From: Planococcus maritimus
GTDB taxonomy: Bacteria > Bacillota > Bacilli > Bacillales_A > Planococcaceae
DNA length: 64,000 bases
Assembly (NCBI RefSeq): GCF_001687625.2
Contig: NZ_CP016538.2
Location: 2,076,501-2,140,500, forward strand
Reading direction: 5' to 3'
The translations under genes were made by a program, and so were the position numbers. This document shows, in pieces, positions 55,753 to 63,186 of this stretch (positions within the stretch are counted from its first letter, which is position 1; the number at the start of each line of letters is the position of its first letter). The notes beneath the pieces are model-generated. The model searched no databases, was not told the DNA's origin, and saw only the letters and a program-made list of their open reading frames with translations.

Positions 55753-57123
55753 CTATAGATTCGTTAGAAAAGTCGTCGCTAAACCTAAATAAATGAGAAT
55801 GGAAATGATATCGTTCAACGTGGTGATAAATGGGCCGGATGCCACGGCAGGGTCGATTTTCATGCGGTGAATCAATAAGGGAATAAACGAACCAGCTAGC
55901 GTCGCGACAAAAATTGAACTTGCCACTGCTGTGCCGACCAGCATCCCAATCACCAACTCCGATTTCCAAAAATAAACGAGCCCCACGACCACAACACCGC
56001 AGATGACGCCTGTAATCAGGCCAGTCCCCGCTTCGCGGAACAATAGCTTCATCTTACTTTCTTCCTCGATGTCCCCTGTCGCAATACCACGCACAGCCAC
56101 AGCGAGCGCTTGCGTACCGCTATTCCCAGCCATGCCGGCAATCAGCGGGATGAACACAGCAAGCAGCGCCACTTGATCGAGCGTCGCTTCGAACATGCCC
56201 ATCAAGTTTGCAGTTATCATACCGAGAAATGTCAGCAAGATAAGCCACGGCAAGCGTTTTTTCGCAGCTGTCAATGGCCCCCTGTCAAAGGTATCCATGT
56301 CGGAGACGGCGGCTAGTTTAGAGTAGTCATCGGACGCCTCTTCATCCAACACGTCGATGATATCATCGACCGTAATGATGCCGAGCAGGTGATCCTGGAA
56401 ATCGACGACCGGCAGTGCGAGAAAGTCGTAGTCCTTGATCATGCGCGCGACTTCTTCCTGATCTTCGCTCACTTGGACGCTGACGACCCGGTCATTCATG
56501 ATGGACCCAATTAACGTGTCTTCATCAGCTACGATTAAATCACGCAAGGTCACAATACCGGATAATTTACGGTCTTCGTCGATGACAAAGACATAGTAAA
56601 TGGTTTCGGCATTCGGCGCGGCATTGCGCAGGATATTCATGGCAGAACGCACAGTTGAGTTTTTCGGGATGGCGACAAACTCTGTCGTCATGATCGATCC
56701 CGCCGTATACTCTTCGTAATGCAGCAAGTCCTTGATTTGCTGCGCGGAATCCTTATCCATAATCGTCAAATAGCTGGCGACTTGATCTTTGTTTAATTCA
56801 TTCAGTACGTCAACCGCATCATCTGTGTACATATAGGACAAGATGTCTGATGCATAGCGCGTATCCATTTCTTTAAACAAATCTTCGTATTCGTCGTCAT
56901 CTACTTCAATAGCTTCAAAAATATCCGCCATTTCTTTCGGAGAGAGATACTGATAGAGCAATTGCCTCGTTTCGCCTTCCGCTTTTTCGTAAAAGCTTGC
57001 CTGGTCGTATGGATGGTGGGATAAAAACTCTTCTCGGAATGCTTCCACATCCCCTTGCTGCAGCAGTTCATGCATCAATTCTTCGTTTAGTTCTTCATCA
57101 CGGATCTTCGTTTCTTCCATCAT
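55753..57123 (-). CDS. mgtE: Magnesium transporter MgtE
   Basis: A 456-residue Mg2+ channel. The acidic cytosolic N domain (residues 1-130) is followed by two CBS motifs (about 135-255), a plug helix (DTFDRGPLTAAKKRLPWL) and five membrane spans with LIAGMAGNSGTQALAVAVRG, the ion-pore signature. High internal Mg2+ closes the pore through the N/CBS domains. GGAGGG precedes the ATG. The 88-bp upstream gap is too short for an M-box riboswitch. Confidence 0.95.
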   Translation of the reverse strand: MMEETKIRDEELNEELMHELLQQGDVEAFREEFLSHHPYDQASFYEKAEGETRQLLYQYLSPKEMADIFEAIEVDDDEYEDLFKEMDTRYASDILSYMYTDDAVDVLNELNKDQVASYLTIMDKDSAQQIKDLLHYEEYTAGSIMTTEFVAIPKNSTVRSAMNILRNAAPNAETIYYVFVIDEDRKLSGIVTLRDLIVADEDTLIGSIMNDRVVSVQVSEDQEEVARMIKDYDFLALPVVDFQDHLLGIITVDDIIDVLDEEASDDYSKLAAVSDMDTFDRGPLTAAKKRLPWLILLTFLGMITANLMGMFEATLDQVALLAVFIPLIAGMAGNSGTQALAVAVRGIATGDIEEESKMKLLFREAGTGLITGVICGVVVVGLVYFWKSELVIGMLVGTAVASSIFVATLAGSFIPLLIHRMKIDPAVASGPFITTLNDIISILIYLGLATTFLTNL

Positions 57124-57211
57124 GTATACTCCCTCCTTTCAATCGTTTCAGTTTTTTCCTTTTTATGCGGTACACTAAAATCAGCCATTAGCAGTTAGGA
57201 GCTGAAGAATT

Positions 57212-57949
57212 ATGAATGTTGATGTGATTGGTGATGTCCATGGCTGTTTTGATGAGCTGATCGAATTAATCGAACAGCTCGGCTACCGATTCGAAAATGG
57301 CCTTCCTGTGCATCCGGATGGCCGTTGTCTTGCATTTGTCGGCGATGCGATGGACCGTGGCCCAAAATCCCTCGCCGTCTTGCAGCTATTGTTCGATATG
57401 CAAGATGCAGGCATCTTGCATTATTCCCCCGGCAATCATTGCAATAAACTCTATCGTTTTTTCAAGGGCAATCCTGTCGAGCTCTTGCACGGACTGGAAA
57501 TGACCGTAGCCGAATGGCGCCTGCTTGAAAAAGGCGCCCAACAACAATTCAAAAAACGATTTATCCGTTTTTATGAAAAGCTTCCTTTATATCTTCAACT
57601 GCGTGATGATTTGATCGTCGTGCACGCCGGGTTGCGCCAGGATATGATTGGAGAAGCACTGAGCCGCCGCATCATTACGTTTGCCTTGTATGGCGAAATC
57701 ACCGGAAGGTACCATTCCGATGGCCGTCCGGTTCGCGGCAACTGGGCGAAAAGCTATAAAGGAACGCCGTGGATTGTTTATGGACATACCCCAGTCGAAA
57801 CTCCTTATTTCAAAAACAACAGCGTCAATATCGACACGGGTTGCGTATTTGGCGGAGCTTTGACTGCTTTACGCTTTCCTGAAATGGAGATTTGCCAAGT
57901 GACGTCAAAACAGGATTACCAGCCAGACCGCTTTCATCTTTATGACTGA
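57212..57949 (+). CDS. prpE: Bis(5'-nucleosyl)-tetraphosphatase PrpE
   Basis: A 245-residue metallophosphatase of the PPP family. Motifs: DVIGDVHGCFDEL, FVGDAMDRGPKSLAV, SPGNHCNKL, VHAGLRQDM and VYGHTPVE. B. subtilis PrpE hydrolyses diadenosine tetraphosphate asymmetrically and can dephosphorylate a spore-germination substrate. It is convergent with the pseudouridine synthase gene and overlaps it by 10 bases. Confidence 0.92.
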   Translation: MNVDVIGDVHGCFDELIELIEQLGYRFENGLPVHPDGRCLAFVGDAMDRGPKSLAVLQLLFDMQDAGILHYSPGNHCNKLYRFFKGNPVELLHGLEMTVAEWRLLEKGAQQQFKKRFIRFYEKLPLYLQLRDDLIVVHAGLRQDMIGEALSRRIITFALYGEITGRYHSDGRPVRGNWAKSYKGTPWIVYGHTPVETPYFKNNSVNIDTGCVFGGALTALRFPEMEICQVTSKQDYQPDRFHLYD

Positions 57950-58821
57950 AGCAATGCACGCATATCCTTTGCGAGGGCAGATGAAAAGGCTAACCGCTCT
58001 CCGGAAACGGGATGGTCGAGTTGCAATTCGGTGCAATGCAAGGCTTGCCTTGAAATCAACTTGCGCTCACCACTGTACAAATCATCACCAAGTAACGGAT
58101 GCCCAACATGTGCTAAATGAACGCGTATTTGGTGAGTCCTGCCAGTATTCAGTTTCAAGCGGACATGGCTAATACCTGCCATCGACTGAATCAATTCCAT
58201 TTCAGTTTCTGCAAACTTGCCATCTTCCCTTACTTCACGTTCGATGATGCTCGTGCCTTTTCGGCCGATTGGCGCAGTGATTAATGCCTTCTGGGAAGCA
58301 ACCTCGCCGTGAACAAATGCTTCATAACGACGATTCATGCGCTTTTCCTGTTGCTGCACAGACAATAAATGATGGATATGACGGTTTTTCGCAATGCACA
58401 CCAGTCCTGAAGTATCTTTATCCAGTCGCGTTGCGATGTGCAGCGTCGATGGAATGCCGTGGCGCTCGAAATGTCCAGCGACCACATTTGCGAGACTGCC
58501 ATAGGGCTGCTCGCGCGATGGGATCGTGTTTTGCCCAGGCGGCTTCTCAACGATTAATAATGCATCGTCTTCATAGACGATGGCAAGTGGGCCTGCTTCC
58601 GCTGTCAGTCCTTTACCTTGAATTTCTTTCGGAAAAATAACGGTTACAGCATCCCCAGCTTCAAGCGGATGCCTAACCGTCACTTCTGATCCATTGACCA
58701 GCAAATGGCCCCCGCCATATTTCACAGAAGCCAAGGTTCTTTTAGAAATTCCATAATGCTGAAGCGCCTCTCGAAGCAGACCTTGCTTTGTTGCCGTAAA
58801 TTCAACTTGAAATGCTTTCAT
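57940..58821 (-). CDS. RluA family pseudouridine synthase (YjbO-like)
   Basis: 293 residues from the ATG at 58821 after GGAGGA. An S4-like N-terminal RNA-binding domain (SKRTLASVKYGGGHLLVNG) precedes the catalytic domain, with active-site Asp in HIATRLDKDTSGLVCIAKN and motif GRTHQIRVHLAHVGHPLLGDDLY. It converts specific uridines in 23S rRNA (RluD/YjbO class) or other RNA. It is the last gene of relQ-nadK-rluA, four bases after nadK. Confidence 0.9.
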   Translation of the reverse strand: MKAFQVEFTATKQGLLREALQHYGISKRTLASVKYGGGHLLVNGSEVTVRHPLEAGDAVTVIFPKEIQGKGLTAEAGPLAIVYEDDALLIVEKPPGQNTIPSREQPYGSLANVVAGHFERHGIPSTLHIATRLDKDTSGLVCIAKNRHIHHLLSVQQQEKRMNRRYEAFVHGEVASQKALITAPIGRKGTSIIEREVREDGKFAETEMELIQSMAGISHVRLKLNTGRTHQIRVHLAHVGHPLLGDDLYSGERKLISRQALHCTELQLDHPVSGERLAFSSALAKDMRALLQS

Positions 58822-58825
58822 GTGC

Positions 58826-59635
58826 TCAGTCCTCCGACAATTCACTGTCAATAAAGGAGTCATGAACACGGCGCCAGAACGGGAATGCACGGAAGCGGGC
58901 AAAGCGTACTTTTTCTTTTGCCACGCGGTATTCAATCGATTCAACGTCTTTATGAAGCAATTGAAGGTGATCAACAGTTACCATGAAGTCTGGCGCTTTT
59001 ACCGGTAGCAAGGTGCAGCGATGATGCGATGGCAAGACTAACGGAGAACCGACAGTCCGAAACACCCGGTTATTAATCGAAGCCATTTCGGTTAATTGCA
59101 TCGCCGGCAAGGATGGATGGATGATCGCTCCGCCGAGTGCTTTATTGTACGCCGTGCTCCCTGAGGGCGTTGACATACACAGACCATCTCCGCGGAAACG
59201 TTCAAAATGGCTGTCGTTTAAGAAAACGTCCATGACAAGCGTTACATCTGGGGATTTGACAGTCGATTCATTCAAGGCCAAATACGTGGAAGATTCCTGT
59301 TCGTTCCGGTAATGCACCGTCACTTCCAACAAGGGGTACTCAATGACTTCGAATTCTTTTTTGGCAATGGCCAATACGAGTTTCTCGATTTCAATCGGCT
59401 TCCAGTCTGCATAAAACCCGAGATGGCCTGTATGGATTCCGACGAATGCGACAGTATCCAAACGATCGCTATATTTATGGAAGGCGTGGAGTAAAGTGCC
59501 ATCTCCACCGATCGACAAGACGATTTGCGGAAATTCTTCATTCCATTCCATTCCGAAATCCTCTAGATATTCACGTGCCTCTCCCATCAATCGATTGGAT
59601 AACTCATCACTTCTCGATATGATATAAAATTTCAT
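58826..59635 (-). CDS. nadK: NAD kinase
   Basis: A 269-residue enzyme that phosphorylates NAD+ to NADP+. The GGDGT motif is in [18 protein letters not shown]; the second family motif [10 protein letters not shown] and the Gly-rich [17 protein letters not shown] follow. It overlaps relQ by four bases, so the stringent-response enzyme and NAD kinase are co-translated, as in B. subtilis yjbM-yjbN. Confidence 0.95.
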   Translation of the reverse strand: MKFYIISRSDELSNRLMGEAREYLEDFGMEWNEEFPQIVLSIGGDGTLLHAFHKYSDRLDTVAFVGIHTGHLGFYADWKPIEIEKLVLAIAKKEFEVIEYPLLEVTVHYRNEQESSTYLALNESTVKSPDVTLVMDVFLNDSHFERFRGDGLCMSTPSGSTAYNKALGGAIIHPSLPAMQLTEMASINNRVFRTVGSPLVLPSHHRCTLLPVKAPDFMVTVDHLQLLHKDVESIEYRVAKEKVRFARFRAFPFWRRVHDSFIDSELSED

Positions 59636-60309
59636 GAATCCTTTCGACCTCCTTCTGCATCCGCCGGAAATCTGGTTCCGGGAGATTCTTTGTATTCGCT
59701 GAAATAGGCTTGCGCTTCCTGGATTTCGTCCCGGATCTGCGTCATTTCCTCATCAAGCTGGAATGCGGCTTCCGCTGCGCGTTGCAGACGAAGCTTGATT
59801 TCTTCGGGAAACACACCTTTGTATTTATAGTTCAAAGAATGCTCAATCGATGCCCAAAAATTCATCGCCAAGGTGCGGATTTGAATTTCCGCAAGGATCA
59901 ACTGCTCACCATCAATTGTTTGCACGGGATATTCCACGATGACATGATACGACCGATAGCCGCTTTGCTTTTCATGTGAAATATAATCTTTTTCCTCAAC
60001 GATCCGCAAATCGTTGCGTTGGCGCAATAGCTCCACAACAGTTTCGATATCCCCTACAAATTGGCACATCATCCTCAAACCGGCTATATCCTGTAAATTA
60101 CGCGCTAATTCTTCCGACGGTTCAAACAACAGCCCCTTTTCCAAGGTTTTATCATAAATGCTCGCCAACGGCTTCACACGGCCGGTAACGAACTCAATCG
60201 GTGAATTCGTGTTATTCGTTTCAAATTGTTTACGCATTCCTTTGAATTTTACTTTCATCTCGTCGACCGCTTGTTTATACGGTGCCAAAAAACGATTCCA
60301 TTGCCCCAT
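59632..60309 (-). CDS. relQ: Small alarmone synthetase RelQ (SasB/YjbM)
   Basis: A 225-residue (p)ppGpp synthetase without hydrolase or regulatory domains. RelA/SpoT synthetase motifs: [48 protein letters not shown] and [22 protein letters not shown] (catalytic Glu). It makes ppGpp from GTP/GDP and ATP and forms tetramers. First gene of the operon with nadK and the pseudouridine synthase; GGAGGGCC precedes the ATG. Confidence 0.94.
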   Translation of the reverse strand: MGQWNRFLAPYKQAVDEMKVKFKGMRKQFETNNTNSPIEFVTGRVKPLASIYDKTLEKGLLFEPSEELARNLQDIAGLRMMCQFVGDIETVVELLRQRNDLRIVEEKDYISHEKQSGYRSYHVIVEYPVQTIDGEQLILAEIQIRTLAMNFWASIEHSLNYKYKGVFPEEIKLRLQRAAEAAFQLDEEMTQIRDEIQEAQAYFSEYKESPGTRFPADAEGGRKDS

Positions 60310-60408
60310 GTCTGGCCCTCCTTACTGCTTTGCTTACTCTTTCTATCTTTTAAGCCCAGCACAGGGCTGTTTCTTCATACCGCTATTTTACCACAGCAAG
60401 GCTCTACG

Positions 60409-60437
60409 TTGCAGATTGCATCCAACTATCCGATAAT
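60409..60437 (+). promoter_or_regulatory. Promoter of yjbK
   Basis: TTGCAG (60409-60414), 17-bp spacer, GATAAT (60432-60437), implying a leader of about 140 nt. Confidence 0.65.
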
Positions 60438-60444
60438 GAAATTA

Positions 60445-60575
60445 ATGGCAAAGCCAGCAGCTATGGGCAAAGGCGTATGTCTTGGGCTGGCTGCCGGTTA
60501 ATCCCCCTGCTAGTGCGATCTTCCTTGCTTTTTATAAAGACCAAGCAAGTGGCATGACAGAGCAGGGATTATGAG
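60445..60575 (+). other. Structured 5' leader of yjbK
   Basis: Two inverted-repeat domains: AGCCAG / CTGGCT (about 60454-60493), then CCCTGCT / AGCAGGG (60505-60567) enclosing CTTGCTT / AAGCAAG. It ends just before the ribosome binding site GAGGTG. It matches no riboswitch class I know. The rest of the 274-bp gap to relQ shows nothing else. Confidence 0.4.
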
Positions 60576-60583
60576 GTGAACAG

Positions 60584-61153
60584 ATGACAAAAGAACTCGA
60601 AATCGAATTCAAGAACATGCTGACGAAAGAAGAATACAACTTATTACTGGCGGAGTTACAAGAAGTACCGATCAGCCAGACCAACCATTATTTCGACACA
60701 GCCGATTTCCAACTACGCGACCAAAAAGCGGCCCTTCGGCTTCGCAGCATCGGCAACCGATTTGAGTGCACGCTTAAAACACCGGCCGCTTCAGGCAATT
60801 ATGAGACAACCGATGCGTTAAGCCAAGAACAAGCCTCAGCTGTTTTGGATCACAATCAATTTGACGCGCCGGAAGTTACAGCTGAACTCGAGCGGCTAGG
60901 GGTCTCCTCCTCTGACTTATCGCTCATCGGATCACTGACGACCCACCGTGTAGAAGTCGAGTACAAGGGCGGGTTGCTTGTGCTCGATCACTCAGAATAT
61001 TTGGGACTAGAAGATTACGAGCTGGAATATGAAGTAACGGACGAAGCCGCTGGAAAACATTCTTTCATGTCCTTACTGGAAGAAAAACAGATCCCCATCC
61101 GTCCTTCAGATAAGAAAATCGCACGTTTTATGAAGGCTGCTTCAAAGCGCTAA
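60584..61153 (+). CDS. yjbK: CYTH domain protein (YjbK-like)
   Basis: 189 residues. The N-terminal signature ELEIEFKNML (ExExK) and alternating acidic/basic strands (RLRSIGNRFECTLKTP, LELEYEVTDE-like ELEYEVTDEA) define the CYTH triphosphate tunnel metalloenzyme fold. Members hydrolyse tripolyphosphate or thiamine triphosphate, or make cAMP; YjbK type is probably an inorganic triphosphatase. All tunnel motifs appear present. It is divergent from relQ. Confidence 0.88.
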   Translation: MTKELEIEFKNMLTKEEYNLLLAELQEVPISQTNHYFDTADFQLRDQKAALRLRSIGNRFECTLKTPAASGNYETTDALSQEQASAVLDHNQFDAPEVTAELERLGVSSSDLSLIGSLTTHRVEVEYKGGLLVLDHSEYLGLEDYELEYEVTDEAAGKHSFMSLLEEKQIPIRPSDKKIARFMKAASKR

Positions 61154-61187
61154 AAGACGCCTACACGTGTTAAGGCATGCGATTTGT

Positions 61188-61216
61188 TTGAGATATTTAC
61201 CATGCGTTGATAGAAT
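61188..61216 (+). promoter_or_regulatory. Promoter of yjbI-spxH
   Basis: TTGAGA (61188-61193), 17-bp spacer, TAGAAT (61211-61216), 34 bp upstream of the globin ATG. Confidence 0.65.
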
Positions 61217-61249
61217 GGTTTTACAGCAAACACAAAGGGGACAAGACTG

Positions 61250-61648
61250 ATGACTGGAAAACCGCTTATTCCGTACGACCAAATCGGTGCGGAAACTTTA
61301 TCAAATCTGGTGGACGCTTTTTATTCTCGCGTCTCAGCACATCCGCAGCTTGCACCCATTTTCCCTGATGATTTAACCGAGACCGCAAGAAAACAAAAAC
61401 AGTTTTTGACACAATACTTGGGCGGCCCAAATATTTATTCAGCCGAACACGGGCATCCCCGTCTAAAAGCACGTCATCATCCATTCCCAATTACTCCAGA
61501 CCGCGCTCAAGCCTGGCTGGAGTGCATGAGTGAAGCAATGGATGAAGTCGGGCTCAGCGGCCAATTCCGCGAGACGTTTTTCAATCGTCTCGTTTTGACC
61601 GCACACCATATGGTGAATGATTACGACAGTGAGGAGGAGTTGGAGTGA
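61250..61648 (+). CDS. yjbI: Truncated hemoglobin, group II (YjbI)
   Basis: A 132-residue 2-on-2 globin. The proximal-His segment is AEHGHPRLKARHHPFPIT, preceded by the QTEFLTQYLGGP-like KQFLTQYLGGPNIY; the N-terminus SNLVDAFYSRVSAHPQLAPIFPDD is typical of trHbO. In Bacillus it protects against oxidative or chlorine stress near YjbH. AAAGGGGAC precedes the ATG. It overlaps spxH by four bases (GTGA). Confidence 0.93.
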   Translation: MTGKPLIPYDQIGAETLSNLVDAFYSRVSAHPQLAPIFPDDLTETARKQKQFLTQYLGGPNIYSAEHGHPRLKARHHPFPITPDRAQAWLECMSEAMDEVGLSGQFRETFFNRLVLTAHHMVNDYDSEEELE

Positions 61649-62442
61649 GCAATCTGGATCTGGCAGAGGATATCCGCGAACACCAAGTTTCCTGCAAACC
61701 AATGGAATTATACGTGTTCATGGATCCAATGAATCCCGCATGCTGGGAACTTCAATCGATCATCCGCAAAATGCAAATCGAATACGGCCATTATTTTTCC
61801 ATGCGAATGATTTTGAGCACGCAATTGTCTACCTTGAATATGAGTATAAAAAATGCCGAAATGGATGGCGATGAGCTTGAACATCCCGCCCTTCCATCTG
61901 TCGCCATCAAAGCGGCTGAATTGCAGGGCAAACGGGCAGGCAATCGTTTCCTATACAAACTACAAGAACATCTCTTTTTACAATCGAGAAACGTTACCTC
62001 CTATGATGTATTGCTTGAAATCGCTGAGGAAGCGGAACTGGACCAAGACGAGTTCAAAGATGATTTCCATTCAGTTCATAGCGCTAAAGCATTCCAATGC
62101 GATCTTCGGATCACTAGGGAGATGGAAGTTTCTGAAGTACCAAGCATCGTTTTTTTTAATGAATGCATCGAAGACGAAGGCGTCAAAGTTTCTGGCCTTT
62201 ATTCATACGACGTCTATCTGACCATCCTACAGGAAATGCTAGGGAAAGACCGGCTCAACCGGCAATCCCCGCCTTCTCTCGATGACCTATTCGTTAAGTA
62301 CCCAACGATGGCTACTCATGAAGTCGCGAGTATTTACAATATCAGCGAACAAACGGCTGAACGCGAACTGAAAAAACAAGTGCTGCAACAGAAACTAGAA
62401 CGCATCCCCCTGCAGGATGAAACATTATGGAAAGTAAAATAA
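61645..62442 (+). CDS. spxH: ClpXP adaptor SpxH (YjbH), DsbA-like
   Basis: A 265-residue cytosolic thioredoxin-fold adaptor that presents Spx to ClpXP. The GTG start lies in the globin stop codon; GAGGAG is upstream. The family region VFMDPMNPACWELQSIIRKM corresponds to the usual CxxC site, but the first Cys is Asn (NPAC). The cis-Pro segment is MEVSEVPSIVFFNE and the C-terminal helical tail is typical. Its stop codon lies inside the terminator stem that is duplicated downstream. Confidence 0.92.
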   Translation: MSNLDLAEDIREHQVSCKPMELYVFMDPMNPACWELQSIIRKMQIEYGHYFSMRMILSTQLSTLNMSIKNAEMDGDELEHPALPSVAIKAAELQGKRAGNRFLYKLQEHLFLQSRNVTSYDVLLEIAEEAELDQDEFKDDFHSVHSAKAFQCDLRITREMEVSEVPSIVFFNECIEDEGVKVSGLYSYDVYLTILQEMLGKDRLNRQSPPSLDDLFVKYPTMATHEVASIYNISEQTAERELKKQVLQQKLERIPLQDETLWKVK

Positions 62443-62475
62443 GCTAAGCTCCTTTTGGGAGCTTAGCTTATTTTT
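62436..62475 (+). terminator. Terminator of spxH (copy 1 of a duplicated ~40-bp segment)
   Basis: AATAAGCTAAGCTCC-TTTT-GGGAGCTTAGCTTATTTTT. It includes the spxH stop codon. A second copy with one substitution is at 62717-62758. Confidence 0.85.
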
Positions 62476-62494
62476 CAGGCTGTCGAGAAAGGTG

Positions 62495-62708
62495 AAAAGT
62501 CGTATTTTCCGAAGCTTATCGCTCGCTTTCCGTGGGCTCGCGCCCAAGCCTCCTCAGCCGCTACGCGCCTTCCGGGGTCTCGGTCGTCTCGCTTTACCAC
62601 TGGAGTCGAGCGAACGCTTCTCCAAATACTTAGAGAGGTCATTGACTGTTGAAGAAAGCAAAAGACGCTATTTTTTTATAGTTGAGAGCAAACCATAGAC
62701 TTCTTCAA
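62495..62708. repeat. Dispersed repeat, copy 2 (inverted relative to copy 1)
   Basis: The core 62502-62633 (132 bp) matches copy 1 at 12725-12856 in reverse orientation, with ends GTATTTTCCGAAGCTTAT and CTTCTCCAAATACTTAG. The outer border ATAGACTTCTTCAA matches the copy 1 border. It sits between two near-identical terminators. Confidence 0.8.
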
Positions 62709-62716
62709 CACTCTGT

Positions 62717-62758
62717 AAAATAAGCTAAGCCCCTTTTGGGAGCTTAGCTTATTTTTTT
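62717..62758. terminator. Duplicated terminator, copy 2
   Basis: Same as 62436-62475 with one T-to-C change in the stem and two extra T. Works on either strand; it also lies behind the roxS 3' end. Confidence 0.8.
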
Positions 62759-62765
62759 CTGTAAC

Positions 62766-62882
62766 TATAGCGAAAGGCGCCTTCCACGTCCGGAAGGCGC
62801 CTTTCTTATCTTACACAAAGGGGATGGGAGAAATGTTCACGCTCAAACAAAGGGGTGTATGTTTGTATGTGATTAATTTCAC
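62766..62882 (-). ncRNA. roxS: Regulatory small RNA RoxS (RsaE family)
   Basis: About 115 nt on the minus strand. The 5' end GTGAAATTAATCACATAC is followed by C-rich single-stranded seeds (ACACCCCTTTGTTTG and CTCCCATCCCCTTTGTG) and a 3' hairpin GGCGCCTTCC / GGAAGGCGCC, the RsaE/RoxS layout. In B. subtilis and S. aureus this sRNA is encoded beside pepF, as here. It base-pairs with ribosome binding sites of TCA-cycle, NADH-generating and other mRNAs. The terminator T-run is short; the next hairpin may help. Confidence 0.88.
62773..62806 (-). terminator. 3' hairpin of roxS
   Basis: AAAGGCGCCTTCC-GGACGT-GGAAGGCGCCTTT, perfect arms, followed on the minus strand only by CGCTATAG. Confidence 0.7.
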
Positions 62883-62884
62883 AA
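62867..62884 (-). promoter_or_regulatory. Rex-like operator at the roxS start
   Basis: TTGTGAAATTAATCACAT on the minus strand has the TGTGA-N6-TCACA arms of Rex (NADH-sensing repressor) sites and spans the predicted transcription start. Confidence 0.6.
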
Positions 62885-62888
62885 CTTA

Positions 62889-62917
62889 ATAATATCACGC
62901 CATAATAGTTAAAGCAA
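62889..62917 (-). promoter_or_regulatory. SigA promoter of roxS
   Basis: TTGCTT (62917-62912), 17-bp spacer, TATTAT (62894-62889); start predicted near 62882. Confidence 0.75.
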
Positions 62918-62918
62918 T

Positions 62919-62942
62919 AAATCACAAACTCTTTCACAAATC
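62919..62942 (-). promoter_or_regulatory. ResD/SrrA-like tandem boxes upstream of roxS
   Basis: TTTGTGAAAGAGTTTGTGAT on the minus strand has two TTTGTGA units 12 bp apart just upstream of the -35, similar to the ResD consensus TTTGTGAAT. Confidence 0.55.
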
Positions 62943-63137
62943 TGTCATAATAGCAAGCGCTTCCATATTTTAATTGCACTCAATAATTATATTAAAATAA
63001 TTTATAGCCATCAGAAATCGAGATAAATTCGCTTCATTCAAAGGATCGTACCATTTTGAAATAATAATCCGTAAATTACTTCGAATGTTAATGTGATGGC
63101 TCCTCAGGCTTCATCATTGTCCTCTTCTCCAGAAGCT

Positions 63138-63172
63138 AAAAAACCTCTGCAAGAGGCTGTCTCTGCAGAGGT
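63138..63172 (-). terminator. Terminator of pepF
   Basis: On the minus strand AACCTCTGC-AGAGACAGCCTCTT-GCAGAGGTT then TTTT. Confidence 0.85.
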
Positions 63173-63186
63173 TGTATGGAATGTTT

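Larger units (their letters stand above)
62443..63186. other. Long intergenic region between spxH and pepF
   Basis: A 744-bp stretch without a protein gene. In order: duplicated terminator with a 132-bp repeat core between the copies (62436-62758), the roxS sRNA on the minus strand (62766-62882) with its promoter and upstream control sites (to 62946), an AT-rich stretch (62950-63130) where I see nothing, and the pepF terminator (63138-63172). Confidence 0.8.

Noticed and set aside
57124-57211. M-box (magnesium) riboswitch upstream of mgtE
   Set aside because: Looked for because it is common there; the divergent gap is only 88 bp and shows no such structure.
60435-60501. 21-codon ORF in the yjbK leader
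   Set aside because: No ribosome binding site and it overlaps the predicted transcription start.
62823-62888. 21-codon ORF (ATG GGA GAA ATG) on the plus strand
   Set aside because: It is the complement of roxS; the purine-rich start is the antisense of the sRNA seed.
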